NCBI GenBank assembly: GCA_937899785.1
Contig: CALCCG010000219.1
Coordinates: 1 to 35,468, forward strand
Length of the DNA stretch: 35,468 nt
Direction: 5' to 3'
DNA from: an uncultured Erythrobacter sp.
GTDB lineage: Bacteria; Pseudomonadota; Alphaproteobacteria; Sphingomonadales; Sphingomonadaceae
Numbering within the stretch: position 1 is the first letter of the stretch; each line of letters starts with the position of its first letter. Below the pieces are notes generated by a model. It saw nothing but the letters and a program-made list of their open reading frames with translations, was not told the origin of the DNA and ran no database searches. A program made the translations under genes and the position numbers. Positions 1 to 8,383 of this stretch are shown here, piece after piece.

Positions 1-1023
<1,023 letters not shown>

Positions 1024-1047
1024 CGATCGGCCGAGGCGCACCGCCGC

Positions 1048-1071
1048 CAGCCATCAGCCGTCAGCCATCAG
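1048..1071. repeat. Three-copy 7-bp tandem repeat
   Basis: CAGCCAT, CAGCCGT and CAGCCAT follow head to tail, then a partial CAG, in the gap between ilvE and the first paralogue gene. It is a short, probably slippage-prone repeat with no visible function. Confidence 0.6.
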
Positions 1072-1125
1072 TCCCAGGCTTGGATGGGGTAAATCCTTAA
1101 CCATCTTTGCCCTAAGGCTTGGCCC

Positions 1126-1509
1126 ATGAGCGAGCTCAAGCCCCACTTCACGATCCTGATCGACGAGCGTCGCCGCGAAGTGCATTACGCGGCGTCGGGG
1201 TTTTGGACGGGCGAGGATATGGCGCGTTTCCAGAGCGCGCTTTTGAAGAAGGCCAAGCCGCTGATCGAAGCGGGCGAAGGCTTCTATGTGATGGGCGATA
1301 TGAGTGGGCTCGCCGTGCAAGACCGCCGGATGGCCGATGCGATGCGCTTTATGATGGCGGAATCGGCCAAGCTGGGGATGAAACGCCAAGCGTTTGTGAT
1401 CACCGCGCCGCTCTTGAAGATGCAGTTCGATCGCCTCGTCGATGGCACGAACACGCAGATCTTTGCCAATAAAGGCGACGCGGTCGCGTGGATACGCAGA
1501 CCCGAATAG
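1126..1509 (+). CDS. STAS-like protein of unknown function, paralogue 1 of 3
   Basis: A 127-residue soluble protein with no signal peptide or membrane segment. It is the first of three tandem paralogues that share a layout: an N-terminal strand pair, an (A)SGFWT-type motif (here at 23-27), a helix ending near a Phe/Tyr, a D/E-R-xx-A-D-A-hR helix, KxGhKR followed by a hydrophobic strand, a (K/Q)MQ(F/Y)xR(L/I) motif, and a terminal DAxAW(I/L)R. The alternating strands and helices and the closing tryptophan resemble SpoIIAA-like STAS/SEC14 small domains; that is inference from pattern only. An AAGG eight bases before the ATG could act as a weak ribosome site. A CCCTAAGG box lies at 1110-1117. 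No neighbour points to a pathway. Confidence 0.75.
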   Translation: MSELKPHFTILIDERRREVHYAASGFWTGEDMARFQSALLKKAKPLIEAGEGFYVMGDMSGLAVQDRRMADAMRFMMAESAKLGMKRQAFVITAPLLKMQFDRLVDGTNTQIFANKGDAVAWIRRPE

Positions 1510-1536
1510 GCCTCGCTCAGCTTTGGATTTACTCGA

Positions 1537-1566
1537 TCCTAAGCCTTTTCTCCGATAGTCTTAACC
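1537..1566 (+). promoter_or_regulatory. Putative promoter and box of paralogue 2
   Basis: TCCTAAGC at 1537-1544 resembles the boxes ahead of the first and third paralogue genes. A -10-like GATAGT at 1554-1559 lies seven bases before the ATG, and no Shine-Dalgarno sequence is present. This would give a leaderless or nearly leaderless transcript. No convincing -35 was found. Confidence 0.3.
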
Positions 1567-1956
1567 ATGGACGCGCTTGCCCCAACCTCGAAGATCCACG
1601 CCGATCCGCAGGCGCGCGAATTGTACTTCGCGATCGCGGGCTTTTGGACGCTCGAGACGATGGACGTCTTCTTGAAAGATCTCGCCCGCGCCGCCGCGCC
1701 GTTTATCAAAAAGCGCGAGACCTTCACCGCCATGGGCAATCTGGCTGACTTCGTGCCGCAGGATCGCGCCACCGCCGACGCCATCCGCAACAGCTTGCTG
1801 GAAGGAACCCGGAACGGCCTTAAGCGCTTTGCGGTGGTCTCCCCGCCGCCGCTGGTCAAAATGCAGTATCGCCGGATCAGCGCCGGGCTGGATTTCGATT
1901 TCTTCGACGACGAAACCGCCGCGCGGCGCTGGCTTCGCGAGCTGGATTGCGGTTAG
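1567..1956 (+). CDS. STAS-like protein of unknown function, paralogue 2 of 3
   Basis: A 129-residue soluble protein clearly homologous along its whole length to its two neighbours. Shared positions include AGFWTLE, APFIKKRE, QDRATADAIR, NGLKRFAVV, the KMQYRRIS motif, and a C-terminal FFDD..AARRWLRE. Paralogue 1 keeps QDR, while paralogue 3 has replaced it with APR. The gene starts 58 bases after paralogue 1. The ATG lacks a ribosome site but has GATAGT seven bases upstream, so translation may be leaderless. A regulatory small-domain role (STAS-like binding or anti-anti-sigma type) is possible, but no kinase or sigma-factor partner is nearby. The function is unknown. Confidence 0.75.
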   Translation: MDALAPTSKIHADPQARELYFAIAGFWTLETMDVFLKDLARAAAPFIKKRETFTAMGNLADFVPQDRATADAIRNSLLEGTRNGLKRFAVVSPPPLVKMQYRRISAGLDFDFFDDETAARRWLRELDCG

Positions 1957-1984
1957 CTCCGCCGCGCCCTTTCCCTTAGGGCAA

Positions 1985-2014
1985 CGCTAAGGATTAGCGC
2001 GTATAGCGCGCTTT
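1985..2014 (+). promoter_or_regulatory. Palindromic operator and -10 of paralogue 3
   Basis: A perfect inverted repeat, CGCTAA-GGA-TTAGCG, spans 1985-1999 and abuts a -10-like TATAGC at 2002-2007, which lies seven bases before the ATG. A second small palindrome, CCCTTAGGG, sits at 1973-1981. The layout suggests a dimeric regulator acting at a leaderless promoter. A -35 element is poor, which would fit activator dependence or repression. Confidence 0.4.
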
Positions 2015-2422
2015 ATGAGCGATCTTGCACCGATCATTACGGTCTCGACCGACCTGCCGCGCGGGCTTGTAAAGTTCGCGGCCAGCGGGCTTTGGGGCGA
2101 AGAGCAAGTGAAGGAGGGTTCGGCCAAAATCGGGCTCGCGGCCGCCCCCTTCGTCCGCGCCAGAAAGCCGTTTTCGATCCTGGCGGATTACTCCGAGGCG
2201 ATCGTCGCACCGCGCGAAGCCACCGAGTTGATCCGCGACAGCTTTGTGGCCGCCAGGAAAATGGGCCTGCAGCGCATCGCTGTTTTCAACGCCCCGGTGC
2301 TGGTCCAGATGCAGTACAAACGATTGGCTGATGTGGTCGCGATTGCGTTCTTCGACTCCAAAATCGACGCCCTGGCCTGGCTGCGCGAAGCGCAAGCCGA
2401 CGCCGATCCCGAACACGCCTAA
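2015..2422 (+). CDS. STAS-like protein of unknown function, paralogue 3 of 3
   Basis: A 135-residue soluble protein, the third of the tandem paralogues. It keeps the ASGLWGEE motif, AAPFVRARKPF, IRDSFVAARKMGLQRIAVF, VQMQYKRLADV and FFDSKIDALAWLRE, and has a slightly longer acidic tail (ADADPEHA). Its last bases overlap the end of the convergent LysR gene: CTAA at 2419-2422 holds both stops. The gene has no Shine-Dalgarno sequence and is preceded by a perfect 15-bp palindrome next to a -10-like element. Family assignment (STAS-like) is by pattern only; no catalytic residues can be named. Confidence 0.75.
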   Translation: MSDLAPIITVSTDLPRGLVKFAASGLWGEEQVKEGSAKIGLAAAPFVRARKPFSILADYSEAIVAPREATELIRDSFVAARKMGLQRIAVFNAPVLVQMQYKRLADVVAIAFFDSKIDALAWLREAQADADPEHA

Positions 2423-3324
2423 CCCCCCAGCGCATCCCGAAACGCATCGATCAGCCAGCTCGACGCCGGGCCCAGCTTGGTGTCGCGCCGCCACAGGGCG
2501 CTCAGCGTGTAATGATCTCCGGGCTTTTCGGGCAGGTCGAGCTCAATCAACCGCCCGCTCTCCAGATCGCCGGCGACCATTTCGCGCGGCATGTTGCCCC
2601 AGCCCAGCCCCTCTTTGAGCAGCGAATGCTTCGCCCCCAAATCGCCCAGCCGCCAGGTCAGCGGGCTGAGCACCGCAAATTCGCGCCCCTGCGTCAGCGT
2701 TGAGCGATCCGCGAGGACCAGCTGCAGATGCTGGCGCAACAGGCCCGGCTCAATCGTTCCCTGCGCGATCGCTTGGGCCAGTGGATGATCCGGGCTCGCG
2801 ACCGGAATAAGATCCACTTCGCCGACATGCTGACGCTCCAGGCCGGGCTGATCCAGCACCTCCGGACCGCCAATGGCCAGTTCCGCGTCATCATCCATCA
2901 GACATTGCACGACCGCGCCCAGACCTTCGATGTTGAGCGTGAGCGCAACGGTCGGGAACATCCGGCGAAACTCGCGCAAAACGCTGGCGGTGACCTCGCC
3001 GGGGGTCATCACATCGACGACAAGGCCAAGGCTCGATTCAAGCCCGGCGTGCAGGCTCTGCGTTTTGGCGAGCAGCGCATCAACCCCGTCAGCGACCCCG
3101 CGCGCTTCGGCGAGCAACCCCTCGCCCGCTTCGGTCAGCACCGGTTTGCGCGACCCTTCGCGGTCAAACAGGGTGACCGCAAATTGCCGCTCCAACTGCG
3201 CCACGCCGTAGCTGATCGCCGAAACCGCGCGCCCCATGGCCCGCGCCGCGCCGCCAAAGCTGCCATGCTCCACCACGGCCAGGAAGATGCGCAAGTGGTC
3301 GAGGGAGGGATCACCGAGCTTCAT
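2419..3324 (-). CDS. LysR-family transcriptional regulator
   Basis: A 301-residue LysR-type regulator. The N-terminal winged helix-turn-helix covers about residues 8-65 (LDHLRIFLAVVEHGSFGGAARAMGRAVSAIS, then LERQFAVTLFDRE), followed by a substrate-binding-like effector domain. The start at 3324 (MKLGDPSLDH) is preferred over an in-frame ATG at 3351, because the latter lies inside a palindromic operator-like site that should precede the gene. The gene is divergent from pirin and azoreductase genes across 133 bases, the classic LysR arrangement, so it probably regulates them and itself. The ligand is unknown; quinones or electrophiles are a reasonable inference from the targets. Confidence 0.92.
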   Translation of the reverse strand: MKLGDPSLDHLRIFLAVVEHGSFGGAARAMGRAVSAISYGVAQLERQFAVTLFDREGSRKPVLTEAGEGLLAEARGVADGVDALLAKTQSLHAGLESSLGLVVDVMTPGEVTASVLREFRRMFPTVALTLNIEGLGAVVQCLMDDDAELAIGGPEVLDQPGLERQHVGEVDLIPVASPDHPLAQAIAQGTIEPGLLRQHLQLVLADRSTLTQGREFAVLSPLTWRLGDLGAKHSLLKEGLGWGNMPREMVAGDLESGRLIELDLPEKPGDHYTLSALWRRDTKLGPASSWLIDAFRDALGG

Positions 3325-3330
3325 TCTCAA

Positions 3331-3351
3331 ATGTTCGGATAATCTGAACAT
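3331..3351. promoter_or_regulatory. LysR-type operator palindrome
   Basis: A 21-bp near-perfect inverted repeat with arms ATGTTC and GAACAT and inner matched GAT/ATC triplets, one mismatch pair plus the centre unmatched. It holds the T-N11-A core expected of LysR boxes. It sits seven bases upstream of the LysR start and just upstream of the putative pirin promoter. Confidence 0.65.
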
Positions 3352-3353
3352 CT

Positions 3354-3383
3354 TTGCAAGTTTTATCGCACTTATCCGATATT
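3354..3383 (+). promoter_or_regulatory. Putative pirin promoter
   Basis: TTGCAA at 3354-3359 and GATATT at 3378-3383 are separated by 18 bases. The -35 directly follows the LysR palindrome, a geometry that would allow activation. Assigned from spacing and context only. Confidence 0.4.
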
Positions 3384-3457
3384 ACGATCGGGCCTATCTC
3401 CCTCTCAACGAAGCGAGGCGCCCGCTCCGGGCCGCCCCGCTCAACAGGAGAAAGACC

Positions 3458-4198
3458 ATGAGCGACACCAAGGTTGAACCCATTGTTGAACTGCGCCCCT
3501 TTGAAAGCCTGGGCTCGGCCAATCACGGTTGGCTGGACGCGCATCACCACTTCTCGTTTGCCGGTTATCACGATCCGGCGCGCGTGCAGTGGGGTCCGAT
3601 CCGGGTCTGGAACGACGACACGATCGCGCCGGGCACCGGCTTTCCGACCCACCCGCACCAGGACATGGAAATCATCACCTATGTCCGCAAAGGCGCGATC
3701 ACGCACACAGACAACCAGGGCAATGAAGGCCGCACGCAAGCGGGCGATGTTCAGGTGATGAGCGCCGGTCGCGGCATCGCGCACTCGGAATACAACCGTG
3801 AACAGGAAGACACACAGATCTTCCAAATCTGGATTATCCCGAGCGAGCGCGGCGGGGACCCCACCTGGGGCGCCAAGGCGTTTCCCAAGGGTGACCGGGC
3901 CGGGCAATTCGTAACGCTCGCCAGCGGCAACGTACCCACCGGCACGAACGACAATGACGCTCCGCTGCCGATCCGCACCGACGCCAAAGTGCTCGGCGCG
4001 ACGATCAGAGCGGGCGAAAGCGTCACCTATGACATCGCAAGCGAGCGGCGTCACCTCTACCTCGTGCCCGCCACGGGCAAAGTGCAAGTCCAAGACGTCG
4101 TCGCCAAAGCGCGCGACGGCGTGGCGATCACAAAGGCTGAGGAAATCACCATCACCGCGCTTGAGGACAGCGAGATTGTCCTTGTGGACGCGGCTTAA
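3458..4198 (+). CDS. Pirin family protein (YhhW-type quercetinase-like bicupin)
   Basis: A 246-residue bicupin. Start 3458 follows a good AGGAGAAAG ribosome site; the longer upstream frame crosses the operator and is not used. The N-terminal cupin has the pirin metal site HPHQDMEIITY (H65, H67) with the second half at GIAHSEY (H109, E111), matching the metal ligands of the E. coli YhhW type. Members bind a metal and several oxidise quercetin; the physiological substrate is usually unknown. It is followed by an azoreductase gene and faces a LysR regulator, so a role in handling quinones or aromatic electrophiles is inferred. Confidence 0.93.
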   Translation: MSDTKVEPIVELRPFESLGSANHGWLDAHHHFSFAGYHDPARVQWGPIRVWNDDTIAPGTGFPTHPHQDMEIITYVRKGAITHTDNQGNEGRTQAGDVQVMSAGRGIAHSEYNREQEDTQIFQIWIIPSERGGDPTWGAKAFPKGDRAGQFVTLASGNVPTGTNDNDAPLPIRTDAKVLGATIRAGESVTYDIASERRHLYLVPATGKVQVQDVVAKARDGVAITKAEEITITALEDSEIVLVDAA

Positions 4199-4208
4199 GA
4201 CCCCCGAA

Positions 4209-4237
4209 GAGCCAGCCGAGCCCCCCTCGGCTGGCTC
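4209..4237 (+). terminator. Stem-loop between pirin and azoreductase genes
   Basis: A perfect 12-bp stem (GAGCCAGCCGAG with its complement) closes a five-C loop and is followed shortly by TTTT. It lies 11 bases after the pirin stop and 42 bases before the azoreductase start. It may terminate the pirin message or act as a partial attenuator within the operon. Confidence 0.6.
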
Positions 4238-4279
4238 AACCTTTTCCAGCTTACCCCGATCCCCTTGAGGAGACTTGAA

Positions 4280-4876
4280 ATGTCGAACATCCTTCACATC
4301 ACCGCCAGCATCCGCGGGCCCGAAAGCGTCTCGAACCGGATTGGCGGCGCCCTTCTCACCGGCCTGAAGGCGCCAGACGACACCGTGACGGTGCGCGATC
4401 TGTCCAAGAACGACATCCCCTTTGTCGACGCGTCGCGTTTTGAGGCGAACCTAACACCCGCCGCGGATCGCACACCCGAACAGGCCGAACTCGCCGCTAT
4501 CGCCGACACGCTGATCGCGGAGCTGCAAGCCGCCGATACGATCGTGTTCTCGGTCCCCGTCTACAATTTCGGCGTCCCCGCCGTCGTCAAAGCCTGGGCC
4601 GATCTGGTCGCGCGCGCGGGCACCACCTTCCACTACACTGAGAACGGCCCCGCTGGTCTGCTCGAAGGCAAGAAGGCCTATATCGCCGCCGCCTCGGGCG
4701 GCACGCCGGTGGGTTCGGATATCGACTTCATGTCGAGCTGGCTCACCTTCTTCCTCGGCTTCCTTGGCATCAGCGAGACGCACGTGATCGCGGCCGACGG
4801 CATCATGGGTCAGGACGGCCCGGCCAAGATCGAAGCCGCGCTTGAAAAAGCGTCCAAGATGGACATGGCAGCCTGA
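4280..4876 (+). CDS. azoR: FMN-dependent NADH:quinone reductase / azoreductase
   Basis: A 198-residue flavodoxin-like reductase. The ATG at 4280 is chosen because GAGGAG lies seven bases upstream; an upstream TTG in frame is ignored. Family features are the N-terminal ILHITASIRG...SNRI FMN-phosphate loop, SVPVYNFGVPAVVKAW in the middle (flavin ring contact), and TTFHYTENGPAGLLEGKKAYI followed by ASGG. AzoR enzymes reduce quinones and azo dyes by two electrons using NADH, limiting redox cycling. It is probably co-expressed with the pirin gene under the divergent LysR protein, although a strong hairpin lies between the two genes. It is convergent with nadE. Confidence 0.93.
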   Translation: MSNILHITASIRGPESVSNRIGGALLTGLKAPDDTVTVRDLSKNDIPFVDASRFEANLTPAADRTPEQAELAAIADTLIAELQAADTIVFSVPVYNFGVPAVVKAWADLVARAGTTFHYTENGPAGLLEGKKAYIAAASGGTPVGSDIDFMSSWLTFFLGFLGISETHVIAADGIMGQDGPAKIEAALEKASKMDMAA

Positions 4877-4894
4877 TCCCAACCGTCGCCGAGA

Positions 4895-4925
4895 AACCGG
4901 GTTCCCGGCATCCGGAAAGCCGGTT
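4895..4925. terminator. Bidirectional terminator-like hairpin
   Basis: Arms of 14 bases (AACCGGGTTCCCGG and its near complement, two mismatches) close a three-base loop in the 57-base gap between the convergent azoreductase and nadE genes. There is no real T-run on either side, so efficiency is uncertain. Confidence 0.5.
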
Positions 4926-4933
4926 CTTGGCAA

Positions 4934-6997
4934 TCAGTCCAGCGGCGGGAGGCTCTCGCGCAAGTCTTCCACCCAGACACCCGCCACCGCATCGCTGGGC
5001 GCGCGCCAGTCGCCTCGGGGGCTGAGCGCGCCCATGGATGAAACCTTGGGTCCGTTGGGCAAAGCGCTGCGCTTGAACTGCGAGAAGGCGAAGAAGCGCT
5101 TGGCGAACTTCTCCAGCCAGTCCGCGACGGTCGCCAGATCGTATTGGTTCTTGCGATGCTCGGGAAAGCCGGCGGGCCACAGGCCCGTTTCGGCGTCTTT
5201 CCAAGCGTGCCAGGCGAGAAACGCGATCTTGCCCGGGCGCTGGCCCACACGGATCGTGTGGTGCAGGAAGAAATCGTTCAATTCATACGGCCCGATATGC
5301 GCCTCAGTGTCCTGGATCGCGCCGTCTTCGCCAGCGGGCACCAATTCGGGCGAGATGACGGTGTCGTAGACGCTCATCAGAATATCGCCGCAGGCCTGGC
5401 TGAATTGCTCGGTCTCCACCGTCCAGCGGATGAGGTAGCGGATCAGCGTCTTGGGCACGCCCGAATTGACGCCGTAATGGCTCATATGATCGCCCACGCC
5501 ATAGGTGCACCAGCCCAGCGCCAGTTCGGAAAGATCGCCGGTGCCGACGACAAAGCCTGAATGCTGCCCGGCCAGACGGAAGAGATAATCGGTGCGCAGG
5601 CCCGCTTGGACGTTCTCAAACGTCACATCGTAGACCGGCTCGCCCGCGCTGAACGGGTGGCCCATATCGTCGAGCATACGCTGCGCGGCGGGCTTGATAT
5701 CGATCTCTTCAGCGGTGATGCCAAAGGCTTCCATCAGCTTCCACGCGTTGGACTTGGTCCCCTCTGAGGTTGCAAAGCCCGGCATGGTGTAGCCCCGGAT
5801 CGTGCTGCGCGGCAGGCCCAGCCGATCGCAGGCCTTGGCCGCCACGATCAGCGCGTGGGTGCTATCAAGCCCGCCCGAAATGCCGATCACAAGGCTTTTG
5901 GGATCCGTCGCCTGCATCCGGCGCATCAGCGCGTCGACCTGGATGTTGAAGGCTTCGTAGCAATCCTCGTCCAGCGTCTTTGGGTCGCTGGGCACGAAGG
6001 GGAAGCGAGCCACCGGGCGCATCAGGCCGATATCGCCTTGTGTGTAGGCGTGCTCGAACACCACGCGTCGGTAGCTGTCTTCGGGGCGGCCATGCGCTTC
6101 GGCGGCGTCGTTGAAGGTGCCGTTGCGCATCCGCTCCAAAGCGATGCGGTCGGTGTCGATATCGGTGATGCACAATTCGGGCTCAAGGTCGAACCGCGCG
6201 CTTTCGGCCTGCAATCCGCCCAGCTCGTAGATCACGCCCTGCCCATCCCAGGCGAGATCGGTGGTGCTCTCCCCATGGCCGCTCGCTGAGTACACATAGG
6301 CGCACATCGCGCGCGCCGAGGCGCTGCGGCAGTGCATATGGCGATCTTCCGCGCGCCCGATCGTAATCGGCGAGGCGGAAAGGTTGCACAGGATGAGCGC
6401 GCCCGCGAGCGCGGCGAGCGTGCCCGGAGGGTTGGGCGCCCAGAAATCCTCGCAAATCTCAACGCCAAAGGTGAAGCCGGAAAGGTTGCTGGCGGCAAAG
6501 ACGAGATCGGTCCCAAACGGCACTTCCTCACCCGCCACCGCAATCCAAAGGTCCTGGCAGTCGCGGCCATGCGCGAAGTAGCGTTTCTCGTAAAATTCGC
6601 GGTAATTGGGCAGATAGCTTTTGGGGATCGCGCCCAGCAGCTCGCCGCCCGCTATCACCAGAGCGCAATTGTAGATCTTGCCGTTGCGGCGCAGCGGCGC
6701 GCCGATAACGAGCACGGGCGTGAGGTCTGCGCTGGCCTCCACCACTTCGGCCACGCCGCGCTCAACCCGGTCGAGCAAAGCGGCCTGCAAATGCAGATCA
6801 TCGATCGCGTAAGACGACAAGGTCAGTTCGGGGTACACCAGCAAATCGACATGGCATTCATGCGCGCGTTTGGCTTCGCTGATCACGCCTGCGGTGTTGT
6901 ACGCCACATCCGCAGGGCGGCTGCACGGCGTCGAAGTCGCCACGCGCACAAAGCCCTGATTGTGCAGGTCAAAGAAGCTGTGGTTCGTATCCGCCAT
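4934..6997 (-). CDS. nadE: Glutamine-hydrolysing NAD+ synthase
   Basis: A 687-residue two-domain enzyme making NAD+ from nicotinic acid adenine dinucleotide, ATP and glutamine-derived ammonia. The N-terminal nitrilase-like glutaminase has its Glu-Lys-Cys triad in PELTLSSY (E57), PKSYLPNYREFYEKR (K126) and EICEDFWAPN (C182). The C-terminal synthetase has the PP-loop SGGLDS at 374-379. Length and motifs match the long glutamine-dependent form seen in Mycobacterium tuberculosis rather than the short ammonia-dependent NadE. It starts with MADTNHSFFDLHNQGF, and shares a 223-base upstream region with the divergent yghU-like gene. No truncation or missing catalytic residue was seen. Confidence 0.97.
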   Translation of the reverse strand: MADTNHSFFDLHNQGFVRVATSTPCSRPADVAYNTAGVISEAKRAHECHVDLLVYPELTLSSYAIDDLHLQAALLDRVERGVAEVVEASADLTPVLVIGAPLRRNGKIYNCALVIAGGELLGAIPKSYLPNYREFYEKRYFAHGRDCQDLWIAVAGEEVPFGTDLVFAASNLSGFTFGVEICEDFWAPNPPGTLAALAGALILCNLSASPITIGRAEDRHMHCRSASARAMCAYVYSASGHGESTTDLAWDGQGVIYELGGLQAESARFDLEPELCITDIDTDRIALERMRNGTFNDAAEAHGRPEDSYRRVVFEHAYTQGDIGLMRPVARFPFVPSDPKTLDEDCYEAFNIQVDALMRRMQATDPKSLVIGISGGLDSTHALIVAAKACDRLGLPRSTIRGYTMPGFATSEGTKSNAWKLMEAFGITAEEIDIKPAAQRMLDDMGHPFSAGEPVYDVTFENVQAGLRTDYLFRLAGQHSGFVVGTGDLSELALGWCTYGVGDHMSHYGVNSGVPKTLIRYLIRWTVETEQFSQACGDILMSVYDTVISPELVPAGEDGAIQDTEAHIGPYELNDFFLHHTIRVGQRPGKIAFLAWHAWKDAETGLWPAGFPEHRKNQYDLATVADWLEKFAKRFFAFSQFKRSALPNGPKVSSMGALSPRGDWRAPSDAVAGVWVEDLRESLPPLD

Positions 6998-7220
6998 GGC
7001 GATTGGCTGGCTCCCGTTACACGTCTGGAGCCTCCCCTAGCCGCTAACCCCTTAAGAGGAAAGTGAACGCCGCTCGCCTCGTCGCTGCCCGCCAATAGCT
7101 GCGCTTTCAGGCCTAGCAGCGATTTGAGCGTTCGGAGGCATTGCGCGAGGGCCCAGAAAACGCCACGTGTGCCGCGTCAGGTGACGATGATTTCCCCTCC
7201 CCTTTTAGGAGATGATACAG

Positions 7221-8087
7221 ATGGCCGATCCAACCTACACGCCGCCCGAAGTCTGGACCTATGACAGCGAGAGCGGCGGGCGCTTCGCCAGCATCAACCG
7301 CCCCACGGCGGGCGCGCGCGAAGAGAAGGACTTGCCAGCGGGCAACAACCCCTTCCAGCTCCACAGCCTGGCGACACCCAATGGCGTGAAAGCCACGATC
7401 ATGTTCGAAGAGCTGCTCGAACTGGGCCACACGGGGGCCGAGTATGACGCTTTCACCGTCAATATCGGCGATGGCGTGCAGTTCACCAGCGGCTTTGTCG
7501 ACATCAACCCCAACTCGAAAATCCCCGCGCTGATCGACAAGAGCGGCGACACGCCCTTCCGCGTGTTCGAATCGGGCGCGATCCTGGTGCACCTCGCGGA
7601 GAAATTCGGCGAGTTCCTGCCGAGCGATCCGGCGGGCAAGGCCGAAACGCTGAGCTGGGTGTTCTTCCAGGTCGGCACCGGCCCGTTCATCGGCGGCGGC
7701 TTTGGCCACTTCTACGCCTACGCGCCCGAAAAGTACGAATACGCGATCAACCGCTACGCCATGGAAGCCAAGCGCATTTTCGACGTGGTCGACCAACAGC
7801 TGGCCAAGACGCCCTATCTGGCGGGCGACGAATACACGATCGCCGATATGGCAAACTGGCCTTGGCTGGCCCCGTTTGTGGCCGGCATGATCTACAACGA
7901 AGCCAAGACGTTTCTGTCGATCGATGAGTACAAAAATGTCGGCCGCTGGGCGCGCGAGATTGCCATGCGGCCGGCGGTTCAGCGTGGGCGGAGCGTCAAC
8001 AAGGCCTGGGGCGATGAGGATTCGCAGCTGCTTATCCGCACCTCAGCCGCCGATTTCGACGGCAAGAAGCTCGACTGGACCTTCTGA
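7221..8087 (+). CDS. yghU: Glutathione S-transferase family disulfide-bond oxidoreductase, YghU type
   Basis: A 288-residue cytoplasmic glutathione transferase homologue, the same length as E. coli YghU. The second ATG (7221) is taken as the start because AGGAG at 7207-7211 touches the first ATG (7212) but is nine bases from this one. The N-terminal extension (YTPPEVWTYD) typical of YghU precedes a thioredoxin-like domain with FVDINPNSKIPAL and FESGAIL, then an all-helical domain with TIADMANWPWL. YghU proteins bind two glutathione molecules and reduce disulfides. It is monocistronic: divergent from nadE and followed by a strong hairpin. Confidence 0.94.
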   Translation: MADPTYTPPEVWTYDSESGGRFASINRPTAGAREEKDLPAGNNPFQLHSLATPNGVKATIMFEELLELGHTGAEYDAFTVNIGDGVQFTSGFVDINPNSKIPALIDKSGDTPFRVFESGAILVHLAEKFGEFLPSDPAGKAETLSWVFFQVGTGPFIGGGFGHFYAYAPEKYEYAINRYAMEAKRIFDVVDQQLAKTPYLAGDEYTIADMANWPWLAPFVAGMIYNEAKTFLSIDEYKNVGRWAREIAMRPAVQRGRSVNKAWGDEDSQLLIRTSAADFDGKKLDWTF

Positions 8088-8107
8088 GCGGGCGCTTAAG
8101 GGATTAG

Positions 8108-8143
8108 GGGCAGGTCCGGGATAAAACCCGCGCCTGCCCTCTT
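8108..8143 (+). terminator. Terminator after yghU
   Basis: GGGCAGG pairs with CCTGCCC around a two-base internal loop and a CGGG/CCCG inner stem with an ATAAAA loop, followed by TCTT. It lies 20 bases after the yghU stop and ahead of the tRNA promoter. Confidence 0.7.
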
Positions 8144-8169
8144 CACATCTGTGACAGGCGCGTTATAGA
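8142..8169 (+). promoter_or_regulatory. Putative tRNA-Gln promoter
   Basis: TTCACA at 8142-8147 and TATAGA at 8164-8169 are 16 bases apart. The expected start would be about eight bases before the mature tRNA, so the leader would be very short. Confidence 0.5.
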
Positions 8170-8183
8170 GCGCGCCTTCCTGC

Positions 8184-8258
8184 TGGGGTGTAGCCAAGTG
8201 GTAAGGCACCGGTTTTTGGTACCGGCATTCGCAGGTTCGATCCCTGCCACCCCAGCCA
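8184..8258 (+). tRNA. tRNA-Gln (anticodon TTG)
   Basis: A 75-base cloverleaf with CCA encoded. The acceptor TGGGGTG (8184-8190) pairs with CACCCCA (8248-8254); G8255 is the discriminator and CCA ends at 8258. The anticodon stem CCGGT/ACCGG holds loop TTTTGGT, giving anticodon TTG (glutamine, CAA). The T arm GCAGG-TTCGATC-CCTGC is canonical. No attachment-site repeat or integrase lies beside it. Confidence 0.97.
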
Positions 8259-8383
8259 GCTCTTCCCAAAGTCTCGGTAACCCGCTGCGGATCGTTACGC
8301 GGTTGCCTGACGCGGTCCGGTAACTCTATCGTTATTCGGGCCCGGTACCCTTGCGGTGTATGAAATGTTTCTGGGAAGCGCCT

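Noticed and set aside
3311..4297. A 328-codon minus-strand open frame opposite the pirin gene
   Set aside because: It covers the pirin gene and the LysR operator, has no recognisable domain and no start signal.
8184..8258. An integration site at the tRNA-Gln gene
   Set aside because: No integrase, no repeat of the tRNA 3' end in the window, and the flanking genes are ordinary.
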